From the NCBI GenBank assembly GCA_011772205.1, contig WVZY01000032.1, positions 1 through 64,000 of the forward strand: 64,000 nt of DNA, given 5' to 3'. The position numbers and the translations under genes were made by a program. Origin of the DNA: Candidatus Latescibacterota bacterium. GTDB lineage: Bacteria; Krumholzibacteriota; Krumholzibacteriia; WVZY01. This document shows, in pieces, positions 35,236 to 43,576 of this stretch. The notes beneath the pieces are model-generated. The model ran no database searches, had not been told where the DNA came from, and saw only the letters and a program-made list of their open reading frames with translations. Position 1 is the stretch's first letter. Every line of letters begins with the position of its first letter.

Positions 35236-36048
35236 CTAGCAGGCTCCCTTGCCTGTGAGAACCACGGAGACCGTTTTGAGCAATATCTTGAGATCGGTGA
35301 TAGCGCTTAAAGATTGGATATACTGAAGGTCGAACCTTAGCTTGTTCCGCATTCCTTCGGTGTCATTCGCATAGCCTAGTTCGACCTGGGCAAGGCCGGT
35401 GATGCCTGGCTTCGCGCGCAAGCGGAGCGGGAAATTCGGAATTTCTTTTTTCATTTCCTCGATAAAATAGGCTCTCTCAGGACGCGGCCCGACGATACTC
35501 ATATCTCCCCTCAGCACGTTGACGAATTGGGGGAGCTCATCGAGTCGGCTCTTGCGCATGATCGCTCCGATGGGAGTGATCCGAGGATCCCCCTTCCGTG
35601 CCAGCACCGGTTTCCCGCCCTTTTCAGCATCCATCTTCATGGTTCGAAACTTATACATTTTAAAAGGCTTGCCAAAGCCAGGATTGATCCTTCGGTTTTG
35701 ACGCCGCCTCTCCATGCTCGGAGGGGTACTCATATGACGCCTGCGGTCGGCGGTGCGGCGGTCCAGGCCGATGCGCTCCTGACTAAAGAGCACAGGACCG
35801 GGAGAAGTCATCTTTACGAGGAGGGCTGTGAAAAGCATTAAAGGGGCGAGTAGCAGCATTGCAACACTGCTCAAAAGGATGTCCAGCATTCGCTTCCAGG
35901 CGAAGCTAGCTGGTATGTGGAAAAAGTCCCGATGATAGATGACGCTCTCCGGTTGGCTGATAAATATATCAGCCGGTTGAAAAGCGGCTTCGGCCCTCAA
36001 TGCTGAACCCGCTGCATTGGGTGCCCGCTTTGGTTTGGAGAAGGTCAT
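35236..36048 (-). CDS. Initiating sugar transferase (WcaJ/WbaP type)
   Basis: The 270-residue protein has one membrane helix (about 53-75, LLSSVAMLLLAPLMLFTALL) followed by the bacterial sugar-transferase domain: PVLFSQERIG, FKMYKFRTM, RITPIGAIMRKSRLDELPQ, RGDMSIVGPRPE, and KPGITGLAQV. It lacks the four extra TM helices of WcaJ, so it is of the short type. It loads a sugar-phosphate onto undecaprenyl phosphate to start exopolysaccharide synthesis. An Arg-rich insertion (RRTADRRRHMS, ERRRQNRR; about 94-117) interrupts the domain. A strong sigma-54 promoter lies about 85-95 nt upstream. Confidence 0.93.
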   Translation of the reverse strand: MTFSKPKRAPNAAGSALRAEAAFQPADIFISQPESVIYHRDFFHIPASFAWKRMLDILLSSVAMLLLAPLMLFTALLVKMTSPGPVLFSQERIGLDRRTADRRRHMSTPPSMERRRQNRRINPGFGKPFKMYKFRTMKMDAEKGGKPVLARKGDPRITPIGAIMRKSRLDELPQFVNVLRGDMSIVGPRPERAYFIEEMKKEIPNFPLRLRAKPGITGLAQVELGYANDTEGMRNKLRFDLQYIQSLSAITDLKILLKTVSVVLTGKGAC

Positions 36049-36129
36049 TAATTTCCTTTTCTAGTTGAAAAAAGCTATGCTGCTTGATTGAAAATGCAGA
36101 GTTCCCTCGAGGTATTTTTCGCATTGATT

Positions 36130-36145
36130 TGCAAGTTTGGTTCCA
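36130..36145 (-). promoter_or_regulatory. Sigma-54 promoter candidate of the sugar transferase
   Basis: On the minus strand TGGAACCAAACTTGCA matches the -24/-12 consensus at 10 of 12 positions with GG-N10-GC spacing. The start site would be near 36118, about 70 nt before the ATG. Confidence 0.65.
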
Positions 36146-36425
36146 GGCTGAGAAAAAGTAGACCAAAAAGAGTTAAAATTCTGCAGTCATAACTTATTGT
36201 TAATTAATGAATTAGAAAATAGCTTCCGGAACCTGGCAAGCTGGGTCAGAGATGAGCGAGTTCCCGAAGAGCCAAATGGGGAAAAATCCCCAGCAGGGGA
36301 TTCCTTTGTGAGGTTAATGGGTTGAATTCAAATCCGTTAGTTTATTCAGCAAATTGAAGCTGAGCTGGGAAATAACCCACACACTTCTCAGAAATCGTGT
36401 TGGTGTTTCAGGGATAAAGCGATTA
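36146..36425. other. Intergenic upstream of a sigma-54 promoter
   Basis: No gene is seen. AT-rich stretches (GTTAATTAATGAATTAG) and a TTGAATTCAA palindrome near 36322 are present, as may be expected of an activator-binding and IHF region, but no site can be assigned. Confidence 0.4.
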
Positions 36426-37841
36426 TCAGTCAATCTCGATGATCTCGAAGCGGTATCCCTTGCCCTCGTAAGATTTTGCTGCTGATTGGGCGGCCTTTTT
36501 CGACGTGTAGCGGCCTACCACGACACGGTAGCGGCTTCCCACTGCTTCCATAAACGCGGGAATATCCAGAAGGGTGAGCGCACGAACCTCCGCTATCGCA
36601 CTCTGCTTGCGACCGTGGATGCCGGCCAATAGCGTATATTTGTGTTTTTGCGTCGCTTTTTTGCTTTGCTCGACGGGGGCGACGACTTTCTCGGTGACGG
36701 CTTCGGGCGTTTTCTCCAGGTTTTTCGCTTCGGCTTCGCCCTTTGCGTTCCTCTTTGCTATCCCCTCTTTCTCGTCTGGAGGGTTTGGTGGCGCTCCAGT
36801 CGGATTTTCGCCGCTGAAAGCCGGTGACGAAGGGAACGCCGGAGCCATGTTTGGGTTCTGGTCGAGTGTCTCTCCCTGCGGAGCATTCAAGGGGGCGAAT
36901 GTATACGAAAAAGAGAACATATGGGTCGCCGGGAAATACGAATGTGGCGTGAAAGCGTAGTCGATCGCCATGTTCCGGAAGCGGAAGCCCAAACCGCCGA
37001 TCAATGGGAACTGGCTGTTGTCGGGCGATTCGAAATAGTGATTCACGGCTGTACGGAGGATGAGATAACGATTGAACTGATATTCTCCTCCAAATCGGAA
37101 CCTCTTGGTATCCCCACGCGTCACCGTCATCTGTGCCCCGACGTTCAGTGCTCCGCGGGGGAGATTCAGCGATCTCCCGTACCCGAACACGTAACGGCTG
37201 TCAATTGGGTAGCTGTAGCCGTCGAATGAAATCTCGCCGCCGATATCTCTTGCAAAGAAGTGGAAGCTGTTCCTTGCATGCTGGTAGTGAGCTCCAAACG
37301 AAAACGCATATCCGCTGCCGTCCGGGAACGAATGCTCCCTGATATACGTCGCACTTGCGCCGATCGACAGGCCAATTGATTCGAAGCGATAGCTCAGCGC
37401 CGTTGAAGCGCCAAGATCATAATAGCTCTCCTGCGAGACAACCTGCATGGCGTCATTGTAGCCTTTCAGCGCACTGGAATAGAGCAGTCGGGTACTGAAC
37501 CCGATCCGCATGGATGACTGTCCAATTGGAAATACCACGCTTGCCGCGCCCATTTGCATGCCATCCAGCCAGTTTGCGGTAGTAATAAACATCTGTCCCG
37601 ATGGCACTCCAGCGATCGCCGCCGGATTCGAAAACACCAGCGAGGCGTCGGGTTCCATTCCCGCAACGATTTCGGTCGAGGACAGCATCCGAGGCCCCAC
37701 GGGAATCTGGAGAAACGATGCTCCGTAAGTCCCCACGTCAGGGTCGGAGGCCAGGGCGTTGGCCGTGAATTGGCATGAAATCAGAAAAACAAAACCAAAC
37801 AAAAAGACACTGCAGCGTATGGTGGTTGCGCTTCTCACCAT
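36426..37841 (-). CDS. PorV/PorQ-like outer-membrane barrel with C-terminal SPOR domain
   Basis: The ATG at 37841 is preferred: GGGGG lies 8 nt upstream and a signal peptide follows (CSVFLFGFVFLISCQFTANALA). Residues about 35-310 form a beta-barrel of the PorV/PorQ type (GASFLQIPVGPRMLSSTEI, SNPAAIAGVPSGQMF, GGLGFRFRNMAIDYAF). A Pro/Glu/Lys-rich linker follows (about 315-395). The end is a SPOR domain (about 400-471, YTLLAGIHGRKQSAIAEVRA, YRVVVGRYTSKKAAQSAAKS), which binds denuded peptidoglycan. The pairing would tie an outer-membrane barrel to the cell wall. It has its own sigma-54 promoter candidate. Confidence 0.8.
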   Translation of the reverse strand: MVRSATTIRCSVFLFGFVFLISCQFTANALASDPDVGTYGASFLQIPVGPRMLSSTEIVAGMEPDASLVFSNPAAIAGVPSGQMFITTANWLDGMQMGAASVVFPIGQSSMRIGFSTRLLYSSALKGYNDAMQVVSQESYYDLGASTALSYRFESIGLSIGASATYIREHSFPDGSGYAFSFGAHYQHARNSFHFFARDIGGEISFDGYSYPIDSRYVFGYGRSLNLPRGALNVGAQMTVTRGDTKRFRFGGEYQFNRYLILRTAVNHYFESPDNSQFPLIGGLGFRFRNMAIDYAFTPHSYFPATHMFSFSYTFAPLNAPQGETLDQNPNMAPAFPSSPAFSGENPTGAPPNPPDEKEGIAKRNAKGEAEAKNLEKTPEAVTEKVVAPVEQSKKATQKHKYTLLAGIHGRKQSAIAEVRALTLLDIPAFMEAVGSRYRVVVGRYTSKKAAQSAAKSYEGKGYRFEIIEID

Positions 37842-37899
37842 GATGCATACCCCCGGGATCTCTGAGCCTTTTTTGATAAGAGCCGGTAACATCTCGGCG

Positions 37900-37915
37900 T
37901 GCAAGTTGGGGGCCA
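37900..37915 (-). promoter_or_regulatory. Sigma-54 promoter candidate of the PorV-like gene
   Basis: On the minus strand TGGCCCCCAACTTGCA matches the consensus at 10 of 12 positions with exact GG-N10-GC spacing. The start site would be near 37888, about 47 nt before the ATG. Confidence 0.65.
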
Positions 37916-38064
37916 AAATGGCCGTTTTATCACCCCATTCTGATTAACTAAGTTGATTAATACCAATGAGTTAACGCAGTCTGATTTCAGGGTCTTTTTC
38001 TCCCTCCTTTCCGAGTTGCGATGTGCCCGTTTCGATTCCAAATTCAATTGTTTTTGCCTCTGCA

Positions 38065-39612
38065 CTATTCCGTTGATACCTCATTGCTCCGCGACTTGTG
38101 CCCCGCCTTGTCATACACAAACACACGGAAATAATAAGTATTTGCGGCGAGGTCGAGGCCTGTCACATCGAGGTATGTCTGGTAACGATCGGTAATCGTT
38201 CCTTCAGGCGATCCGCTGTCACCCACTCCTGGAGCGGTGGCCATAAAGACTAGATATTCGTCGAAATCCGTATCGTCGTTTCTGCTCCATGTGAGGGTGA
38301 CACGATTCGGGCCAACTGATGAGAGCGTATCGAGGACGACGGCCGTCGGCAAAATGTCATCGGTACGCGCTAGCCTCTCGTTGCTCTTTGCCGACTCTTC
38401 CAAGTCGTTCACCACATAAACGGCGTAATAATAGGCTTCTCCTTCGAAAACGTTGTTGTCCGTATAGAGTGTGGCCTCCCGATCCATGAGGGATGTCACC
38501 AATGTGGATGTTGTTTGCGTAATGCCAGGAGTGTCATCGCGGTAGAGATCGTATGAAAAAAATCCTTCGTCGTCCGACTGGCTCCATCTGAGCGTGATCG
38601 AAGTGGTCGTTGAATCCACCACAGGAGACAACGCCACCGCTGATGGGGGATCCGTCATGTCTAGGCGTGTTGGAAATTCCGTTTCATCGCTCTGATTCCC
38701 TGCCTCATCGATGAAAACGGCCGTCATGAGGATGTCCGTCCCACGGAAATTCGAAGGGAGTTTGAAATCTCTTTCGTAAGCGCCGTCTCCTATCTGTGTG
38801 TCGCCGCCCGAACCGTCATCCCGAGCAACAATGTCGGTCCCCAGTCCCGGCATCGTGATGAACACCGTGCCGCCCGTTTCAGCTCCCACCGGGACAATCC
38901 GGAAGTGCAGCGCCGCGCCGGGCTGTATCGGTGACGGAGGGCTAAAGGTCAAACTATCGATCGCGGCCTGCATATCGAGGATGATCGTGTCCGATACTTT
39001 ATCCGAAGCGTTGCCGAATTTATCCATGAACTGAGCATATACCGTCTTGGTCCCATCGCCGGGTGAGAGCGTAAAATCGTATGTCGATTGAAAACTGATC
39101 CATTCGGCCCCACCGAGATCCGGGTCTTCGGAAAACCGGACGTGCTGCGTCTGCGACGAGGCCGTTAGAAAGAGGACGACGGAGCGCTGATTAGTAAACT
39201 CGTCCCCGGCATTGATGGAGATGGAAAAGAGGGATGTCTCGACAATAAGGGGAACCGATGGGTTTCCCTCCAGACCGCTAGGATTGAGACCCGAAATCCT
39301 ATATAGATAAAGCAGGCCGGAACGGATCGAACCATCACCGAACGGCGATGACGGCGCTTCACCGATCTTCATCCAGACGGCCCCTTCGTTATCACTTCGG
39401 TAAACGGCGAACCCGGAGAACGCATAATCTGGATCCGCATCCCAATAGAGAGTCAGACTGTCCAGGCCTACCACCGCCCTGAGATTGAATGGCCTGGGTA
39501 TCTGAGGAGATGGTGCGGTGAGCTCCTCAGGGACTTCGTCCAGACAGGCGCTGAGGCCTCCTCCTAGGGCAATGATGAAAACGAGCAGCAGAATTCGAGG
39601 CTTACCGATCAT
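38065..39612 (-). CDS. Fibronectin type III lipoprotein
   Basis: The 515-residue protein has a lipoprotein signal ending GGLSAC (Cys23). It carries at least three FnIII domains (about 45-125, 325-415 and 420-515; recurring LTLYWDADPDYAFSGFAVYR, TLRWSQSDDEGFFSYDLYRD, VTLTWSRNDDTDFDEYLVF) with an Ig-like middle part (about 130-315). It is a surface or periplasmic binding protein of unknown partner. It lies 18 nt downstream of the PEGA/DUF5683 gene, and the two are one transcription unit. Confidence 0.85.
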   Translation of the reverse strand: MIGKPRILLLVFIIALGGGLSACLDEVPEELTAPSPQIPRPFNLRAVVGLDSLTLYWDADPDYAFSGFAVYRSDNEGAVWMKIGEAPSSPFGDGSIRSGLLYLYRISGLNPSGLEGNPSVPLIVETSLFSISINAGDEFTNQRSVVLFLTASSQTQHVRFSEDPDLGGAEWISFQSTYDFTLSPGDGTKTVYAQFMDKFGNASDKVSDTIILDMQAAIDSLTFSPPSPIQPGAALHFRIVPVGAETGGTVFITMPGLGTDIVARDDGSGGDTQIGDGAYERDFKLPSNFRGTDILMTAVFIDEAGNQSDETEFPTRLDMTDPPSAVALSPVVDSTTTSITLRWSQSDDEGFFSYDLYRDDTPGITQTTSTLVTSLMDREATLYTDNNVFEGEAYYYAVYVVNDLEESAKSNERLARTDDILPTAVVLDTLSSVGPNRVTLTWSRNDDTDFDEYLVFMATAPGVGDSGSPEGTITDRYQTYLDVTGLDLAANTYYFRVFVYDKAGHKSRSNEVSTE

Positions 39613-39630
39613 TTGCTTCCTCCGAAACCG

Positions 39631-40752
39631 TCAAAAGCTAATTCGAATCCCGGCATGTACCTCGGACGGACGAAAGGACGTGTCGAATCCGAAATTCTGG
39701 CCGGCGGCGGCAACATCGCTTCTCGATAGAGATGTGTCGAGCACATTTAAAAACCACAGAGAGGCGAGTATGATGTAGTAGGCGTTCCGCTTTGTCTCTT
39801 CATCCCGTCTCTCTTCCCATCTCGCGGCTACCAATTCTCGGGCCGCTTCGACCTCCGGCTGAGTTTCCGCTCGAGCGAGCGCTTCGCTGGCGAGTTCATA
39901 TTCAATGGTGGCGGTATCATAGTCTCGCCTTGCATCCAGCGTAAGTACGGCCGCAGTAACGAAGAGTGTCTGGTACATCAATCCTCTCACGTGTTTACCG
40001 AGATACTTCTGGCCCATACCCGGAAAGAAGAACGATCTCGTGACCGCGCGAGCTTTCGATCTGCGTGGAATTTCGAGTGTGATATTCGGCCCTTCGACAG
40101 AGGCAACGCGGGGAGAAGCGGAAACAAGAAACGTTTCTACGAGGTTGCCCACGTACATCCATCCACCCAGAGCGGCAACCTCCAACATGTGTCGCCGTTG
40201 GGCATTCGTCAATCGGGATGAACGCCATTGCAATTCGCTGTATCGAATGAAATCCGCTTCCGTGGTTGCATTCGAAGCCGCGCTTTTGAAAAAGCGGTAT
40301 CGGTCGCGCTCATCGATATAATCAGTGTAAGCACCGTACCAAACTGTTCCAATTGCAGCGGATCCCAGCATTGTCTCCACGCCCAGCAAATATTCGCCGT
40401 TCGCAAGTTGTCCCCATCCCGGAATTAGCAGCGAGCGAACAAGACTACCGAACCGTTTGCTGAATAGCTCGACTTGCTGGTTCTCTGGAGAAAATGAGAG
40501 CCTTAGTTCCCGCGTTTCATAACCGGGCTTGCCGAGGCGAAGGAGATAACGCTGTTCCGGCACGAGCGTGCAAAACAAGCAGGGCGACACACCCGATGTC
40601 TTCACCGAACTCTTGAGAGTGACCGTCGCATTCGTGGGAGTGGACTGGACCTGGAGGCAGTCTTGTGCAAGCCCAACCGTGCTGTATCCGGCCATCGCCA
40701 GGACGAGCAGGATTATTACGCTATAGTTGATTCTATATACTCTTTCTAACAT
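39631..40752 (-). CDS. PEGA-domain protein with two DUF5683-like membrane repeats
   Basis: The start at 40752 (MLERVYRINYS) is preferred because a signal peptide follows at once (VIILLVLAMAGYSTVGLA). The 373-residue product has a PEGA domain (about 35-100, LQVQSTPTNATVTLKSS, GKPGYETRELRLSF). It then has two similar hydrophobic blocks (about 108-140, RSLLIPGWGQLANGEYLLGV; and about 240-270, RSFFFPGMGQKYLGKHVRGL). This doubled PGxGQ block is the DUF5683 signature. The C-terminal part contains a helical stretch and ends in Phe. Function is unknown; similar genes often sit with surface-polysaccharide genes. Confidence 0.75.
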   Translation of the reverse strand: MLERVYRINYSVIILLVLAMAGYSTVGLAQDCLQVQSTPTNATVTLKSSVKTSGVSPCLFCTLVPEQRYLLRLGKPGYETRELRLSFSPENQQVELFSKRFGSLVRSLLIPGWGQLANGEYLLGVETMLGSAAIGTVWYGAYTDYIDERDRYRFFKSAASNATTEADFIRYSELQWRSSRLTNAQRRHMLEVAALGGWMYVGNLVETFLVSASPRVASVEGPNITLEIPRRSKARAVTRSFFFPGMGQKYLGKHVRGLMYQTLFVTAAVLTLDARRDYDTATIEYELASEALARAETQPEVEAARELVAARWEERRDEETKRNAYYIILASLWFLNVLDTSLSRSDVAAAGQNFGFDTSFRPSEVHAGIRISF

Positions 40753-40973
40753 TTTCGTTTTATCGGTGGATCGACGCCGCCCCTGAACTCTTGACAATCC
40801 GGCATAACGCCATTCGAAGAATAACTCAAGGATTTTTTTCAAACATCGGAGCTGTAAAGGACAAGATGAGAATTGCGATCAATATGTGCTTCGCCAAGGC
40901 ATTTCGCAACCCTTAATTGGGGGAGTCAGACAGGTCTCGCGTGTGGGTATAAAAGGGCGTGAGCAAGCATGAT

Positions 40974-42110
40974 CTAGCCCGAATAGTCGAAGTTTTCGAT
41001 CCTGGCTATCCAATCGTTATCCGCGCTCTCGAGCGCTTTCACGCAGAGGTAAAGCTCCCGAGCCGATACAAAATGGGTCAGGTATTGCTTGCCATCGTTG
41101 TATTTTGAAAGCAGGTAATCATACATTGGCGCGATTCTCTCACCAAGCAGCAGCTTGGCATTTTTCGGCTGCACACCGTGCGTGTGCACTTTGACAAATA
41201 TCCATCTCGGCCATCCTTCTACTGATATGCCAAGACGAATCCACAAATCGATGCGGTCTCCCGTGGGCAAGTTGACACCGGTTATGTCTCCATTCTCGAT
41301 CGCCGGAAGCACGCCGCGTCTCCTCTTTTGCCAGTTGAAGGCCAGTGGACCAGTAATAAGGAGCAAATCTCCTCTCGGGGCAGCTCCAAATGCTGCGTCC
41401 ACACCTCGGTGGTGAGACTTCCCTTTTTTCGGATCGTCCGTGGCGTAGTATACCCTGTTGATGACAGGCGGCTGAGTTGGGTGGGGAGCCGAAGGATACG
41501 TGAAATCCGCGTAACATCCCGTTTCTTTCAATATGGTGATCTCATCCTTTACGCCGCACCATCTGCCGTCGATCCCAGAATCATCGAGTGCCCAGTTGCC
41601 GTGAATGAAGCCGTATTCGACCGTTCCCGTAACTGGATCTTTGTGAAGCATTCCGTGGCGGCTATGCAGCGTTTCCTTGAACGAATTGATTTTCTCCCTG
41701 AAGCTCGAGGAAGTATCTCCATCGTGGTGGAGGTGCACTTCAACTCTGCCATACCCGCTGTTTTCGAGCTCAGCAAGCATGTCCAAAAGGCGCGGAGCGT
41801 ATTCTTCCTGCGGGTAAAAAAAAGAGTGTATCGGGGGTTTTCCGCCTTTATCCCTGAAGCGATCGACACTCGCAGGATAATACTTGACCCAGTCCTCGAC
41901 TCTCTCTAGAGCTGTTGCTTCATCGGCACCAGCCCAGAAAGGCTCGAAATGGTCGACAAAGCAGAAAAATACGTGGTTAAGGCCCTCAACGCCGATTCTT
42001 TTCCTTTTCAGGCTCTGAACAGCAATGATATCGATGTTTTTCTTCCTGATCGATCTGGCGGCCACAACCAGGAGGCAAATGGCCACTGCAACTATAAGTA
42101 CCCCGTACAT
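40974..42110 (-). CDS. Polysaccharide-deacetylase-like membrane-anchored protein
   Basis: The ATG at 42110 (MYGVLIVAVAICLLVVAA) avoids overlap with the ligase gene and gives a clean membrane anchor. The 378-residue product then reads HVFFCFVDHFEPFW, HSFFYPQEEYAPRLLDML and VEVHLHHDGDTSSSFREKI, a pattern of the NodB-like fold seen in exopolysaccharide loci. The DHFEP segment and paired His are candidate metal ligands, though the classical TFDDG motif is absent. It may deacetylate or otherwise trim the polymer in the periplasm. It follows the O-antigen-ligase-like gene by 7 nt. Confidence 0.7.
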   Translation of the reverse strand: MYGVLIVAVAICLLVVAARSIRKKNIDIIAVQSLKRKRIGVEGLNHVFFCFVDHFEPFWAGADEATALERVEDWVKYYPASVDRFRDKGGKPPIHSFFYPQEEYAPRLLDMLAELENSGYGRVEVHLHHDGDTSSSFREKINSFKETLHSRHGMLHKDPVTGTVEYGFIHGNWALDDSGIDGRWCGVKDEITILKETGCYADFTYPSAPHPTQPPVINRVYYATDDPKKGKSHHRGVDAAFGAAPRGDLLLITGPLAFNWQKRRRGVLPAIENGDITGVNLPTGDRIDLWIRLGISVEGWPRWIFVKVHTHGVQPKNAKLLLGERIAPMYDYLLSKYNDGKQYLTHFVSARELYLCVKALESADNDWIARIENFDYSG

Positions 42111-42117
42111 CCTAGTA

Positions 42118-43512
42118 TCACCAATACCAGAGCAAGAACAACTGAAGTCCAATCAAGCTTGCAACGATTATGAAAAACACGTACATGAAATCCTTTTTCT
42201 CGATTAAGCAGTATTCATCGGAACTCTGGCTGACGAAAACATTGACGGAGGCCGCGCTGAGAGCGATGAGAATGTACAACAGCTCGTTATATGCTCGTGA
42301 CAAGAATGTTGTTGTAACGACGAACGCAACGAATGCATATAACGTCGCCTGGTTCATGGTCCATATTTGTGTGCCATGCGATGTGCCTGCATTCCTTGTC
42401 ACGAAATAGATATTTTTCATCGAAATGTAGATCAGCATCACCCATGGGAACAGGCCGAACAAGCCCAGTTCCGCCGCGCAATGTACGAAGGAGTTGTGCG
42501 CGACTAGAGGGTGATAATCCGTATAATTTCCAATTCCAACGCCGAACAGCATATTGGATTTGAACATATCCATTCCTGCAGCCCACGCCTCCACCCTGCC
42601 ATATGCAGATTCCTCCCTGGCAGACATCTCCATCGTCCTGGATGGTCCGAGCAGCAGAATCGCGGCCAACGTGGCCAAGGTCAGCATTGCTCCAGCCTTT
42701 TTCCCGTATCTCTTGAAGAAAACAACAGACAGTAGGGCGGCCAATCCGAGGAATCCACCCCGGGAGTTCGTCAAGTATAGTGCGTAGATGAGCGAAGCAG
42801 TTATCGGTATCAAAGCAATCTTCACCCGGCCTCTACTTTTGCCCAATAGGGGCAAAACGATGAATGGCATAGCAATCAACAGCGCCAATGCCAAATCGTT
42901 TGGATCATTGAAAATTCCCATGCCTCTTATCCTTCTATCTTCTAGTACGGTAATGCCGAACACTTCTCCCGTGAAGTACTGATAGATCCCTGTTATCGCC
43001 AAATACATCGTCAGCACAATCAGAACATAAATCGTGATTCGCAGCTTTTTCTCTGTCGTAATCAAATTGACCATAAACGTGTACATAAAGAGAATGCTCA
43101 AAAAGTAATTTGCTGATTCCATGGCCCCGGCCATATAGAACTGCGCTAGCTGCGAGACGATAATGGCTACGAAGAGCCAAAACATGAAAAAGCTCTGGGG
43201 TGCTTTGGCAAAAGGTTTTCTGTCCATCGCCATGCGGATAAGCATGATGACAAGAGTAACCCCACCGACCAGGAACATCACCGGTATGGTCCTGAATGCG
43301 CTGATAAACTCTTGCGGCCTGAGATAGAGGAATAAGAGGTAGTTCAGCATTCCGATATAGGGCTCGACGATGATCATTATCAAGCTGAAGCTGACAACGT
43401 ATAAGCCAATGGCGGCTTTTTCCGATTTGAGGAGAATCAGCGAAAAGATGATGCCGATCAGCGTTGCTAGAACAATGATTGATGCGGCTATGAGCTTCTG
43501 TCTAAGCCCCAT
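42118..43512 (-). CDS. O-antigen ligase/polymerase-like membrane protein
   Basis: The 464-residue protein has about 12 hydrophobic segments. Its long outer loop has the Wzy/WaaL features GMGIFNDPNDLALALLIAMP (about 195-215) and GVGIGNYTDYHPLVAHNSFVH (about 320-340; the VAHNSFV motif is the ligase/polymerase signature). It is close to the exosortase-A-associated O-glycosylation ligase type. It should polymerise or transfer undecaprenyl-linked glycan on the periplasmic side. It starts the operon-like run with the deacetylase-like gene. Confidence 0.88.
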   Translation of the reverse strand: MGLRQKLIAASIIVLATLIGIIFSLILLKSEKAAIGLYVVSFSLIMIIVEPYIGMLNYLLFLYLRPQEFISAFRTIPVMFLVGGVTLVIMLIRMAMDRKPFAKAPQSFFMFWLFVAIIVSQLAQFYMAGAMESANYFLSILFMYTFMVNLITTEKKLRITIYVLIVLTMYLAITGIYQYFTGEVFGITVLEDRRIRGMGIFNDPNDLALALLIAMPFIVLPLLGKSRGRVKIALIPITASLIYALYLTNSRGGFLGLAALLSVVFFKRYGKKAGAMLTLATLAAILLLGPSRTMEMSAREESAYGRVEAWAAGMDMFKSNMLFGVGIGNYTDYHPLVAHNSFVHCAAELGLFGLFPWVMLIYISMKNIYFVTRNAGTSHGTQIWTMNQATLYAFVAFVVTTTFLSRAYNELLYILIALSAASVNVFVSQSSDEYCLIEKKDFMYVFFIIVASLIGLQLFLLWYW

Positions 43513-43576
43513 GCAAACACGATCCTTCCAGATATACGTTTCTTTATTTAGAAATGGGCGTCTTACGCGCGATCCG

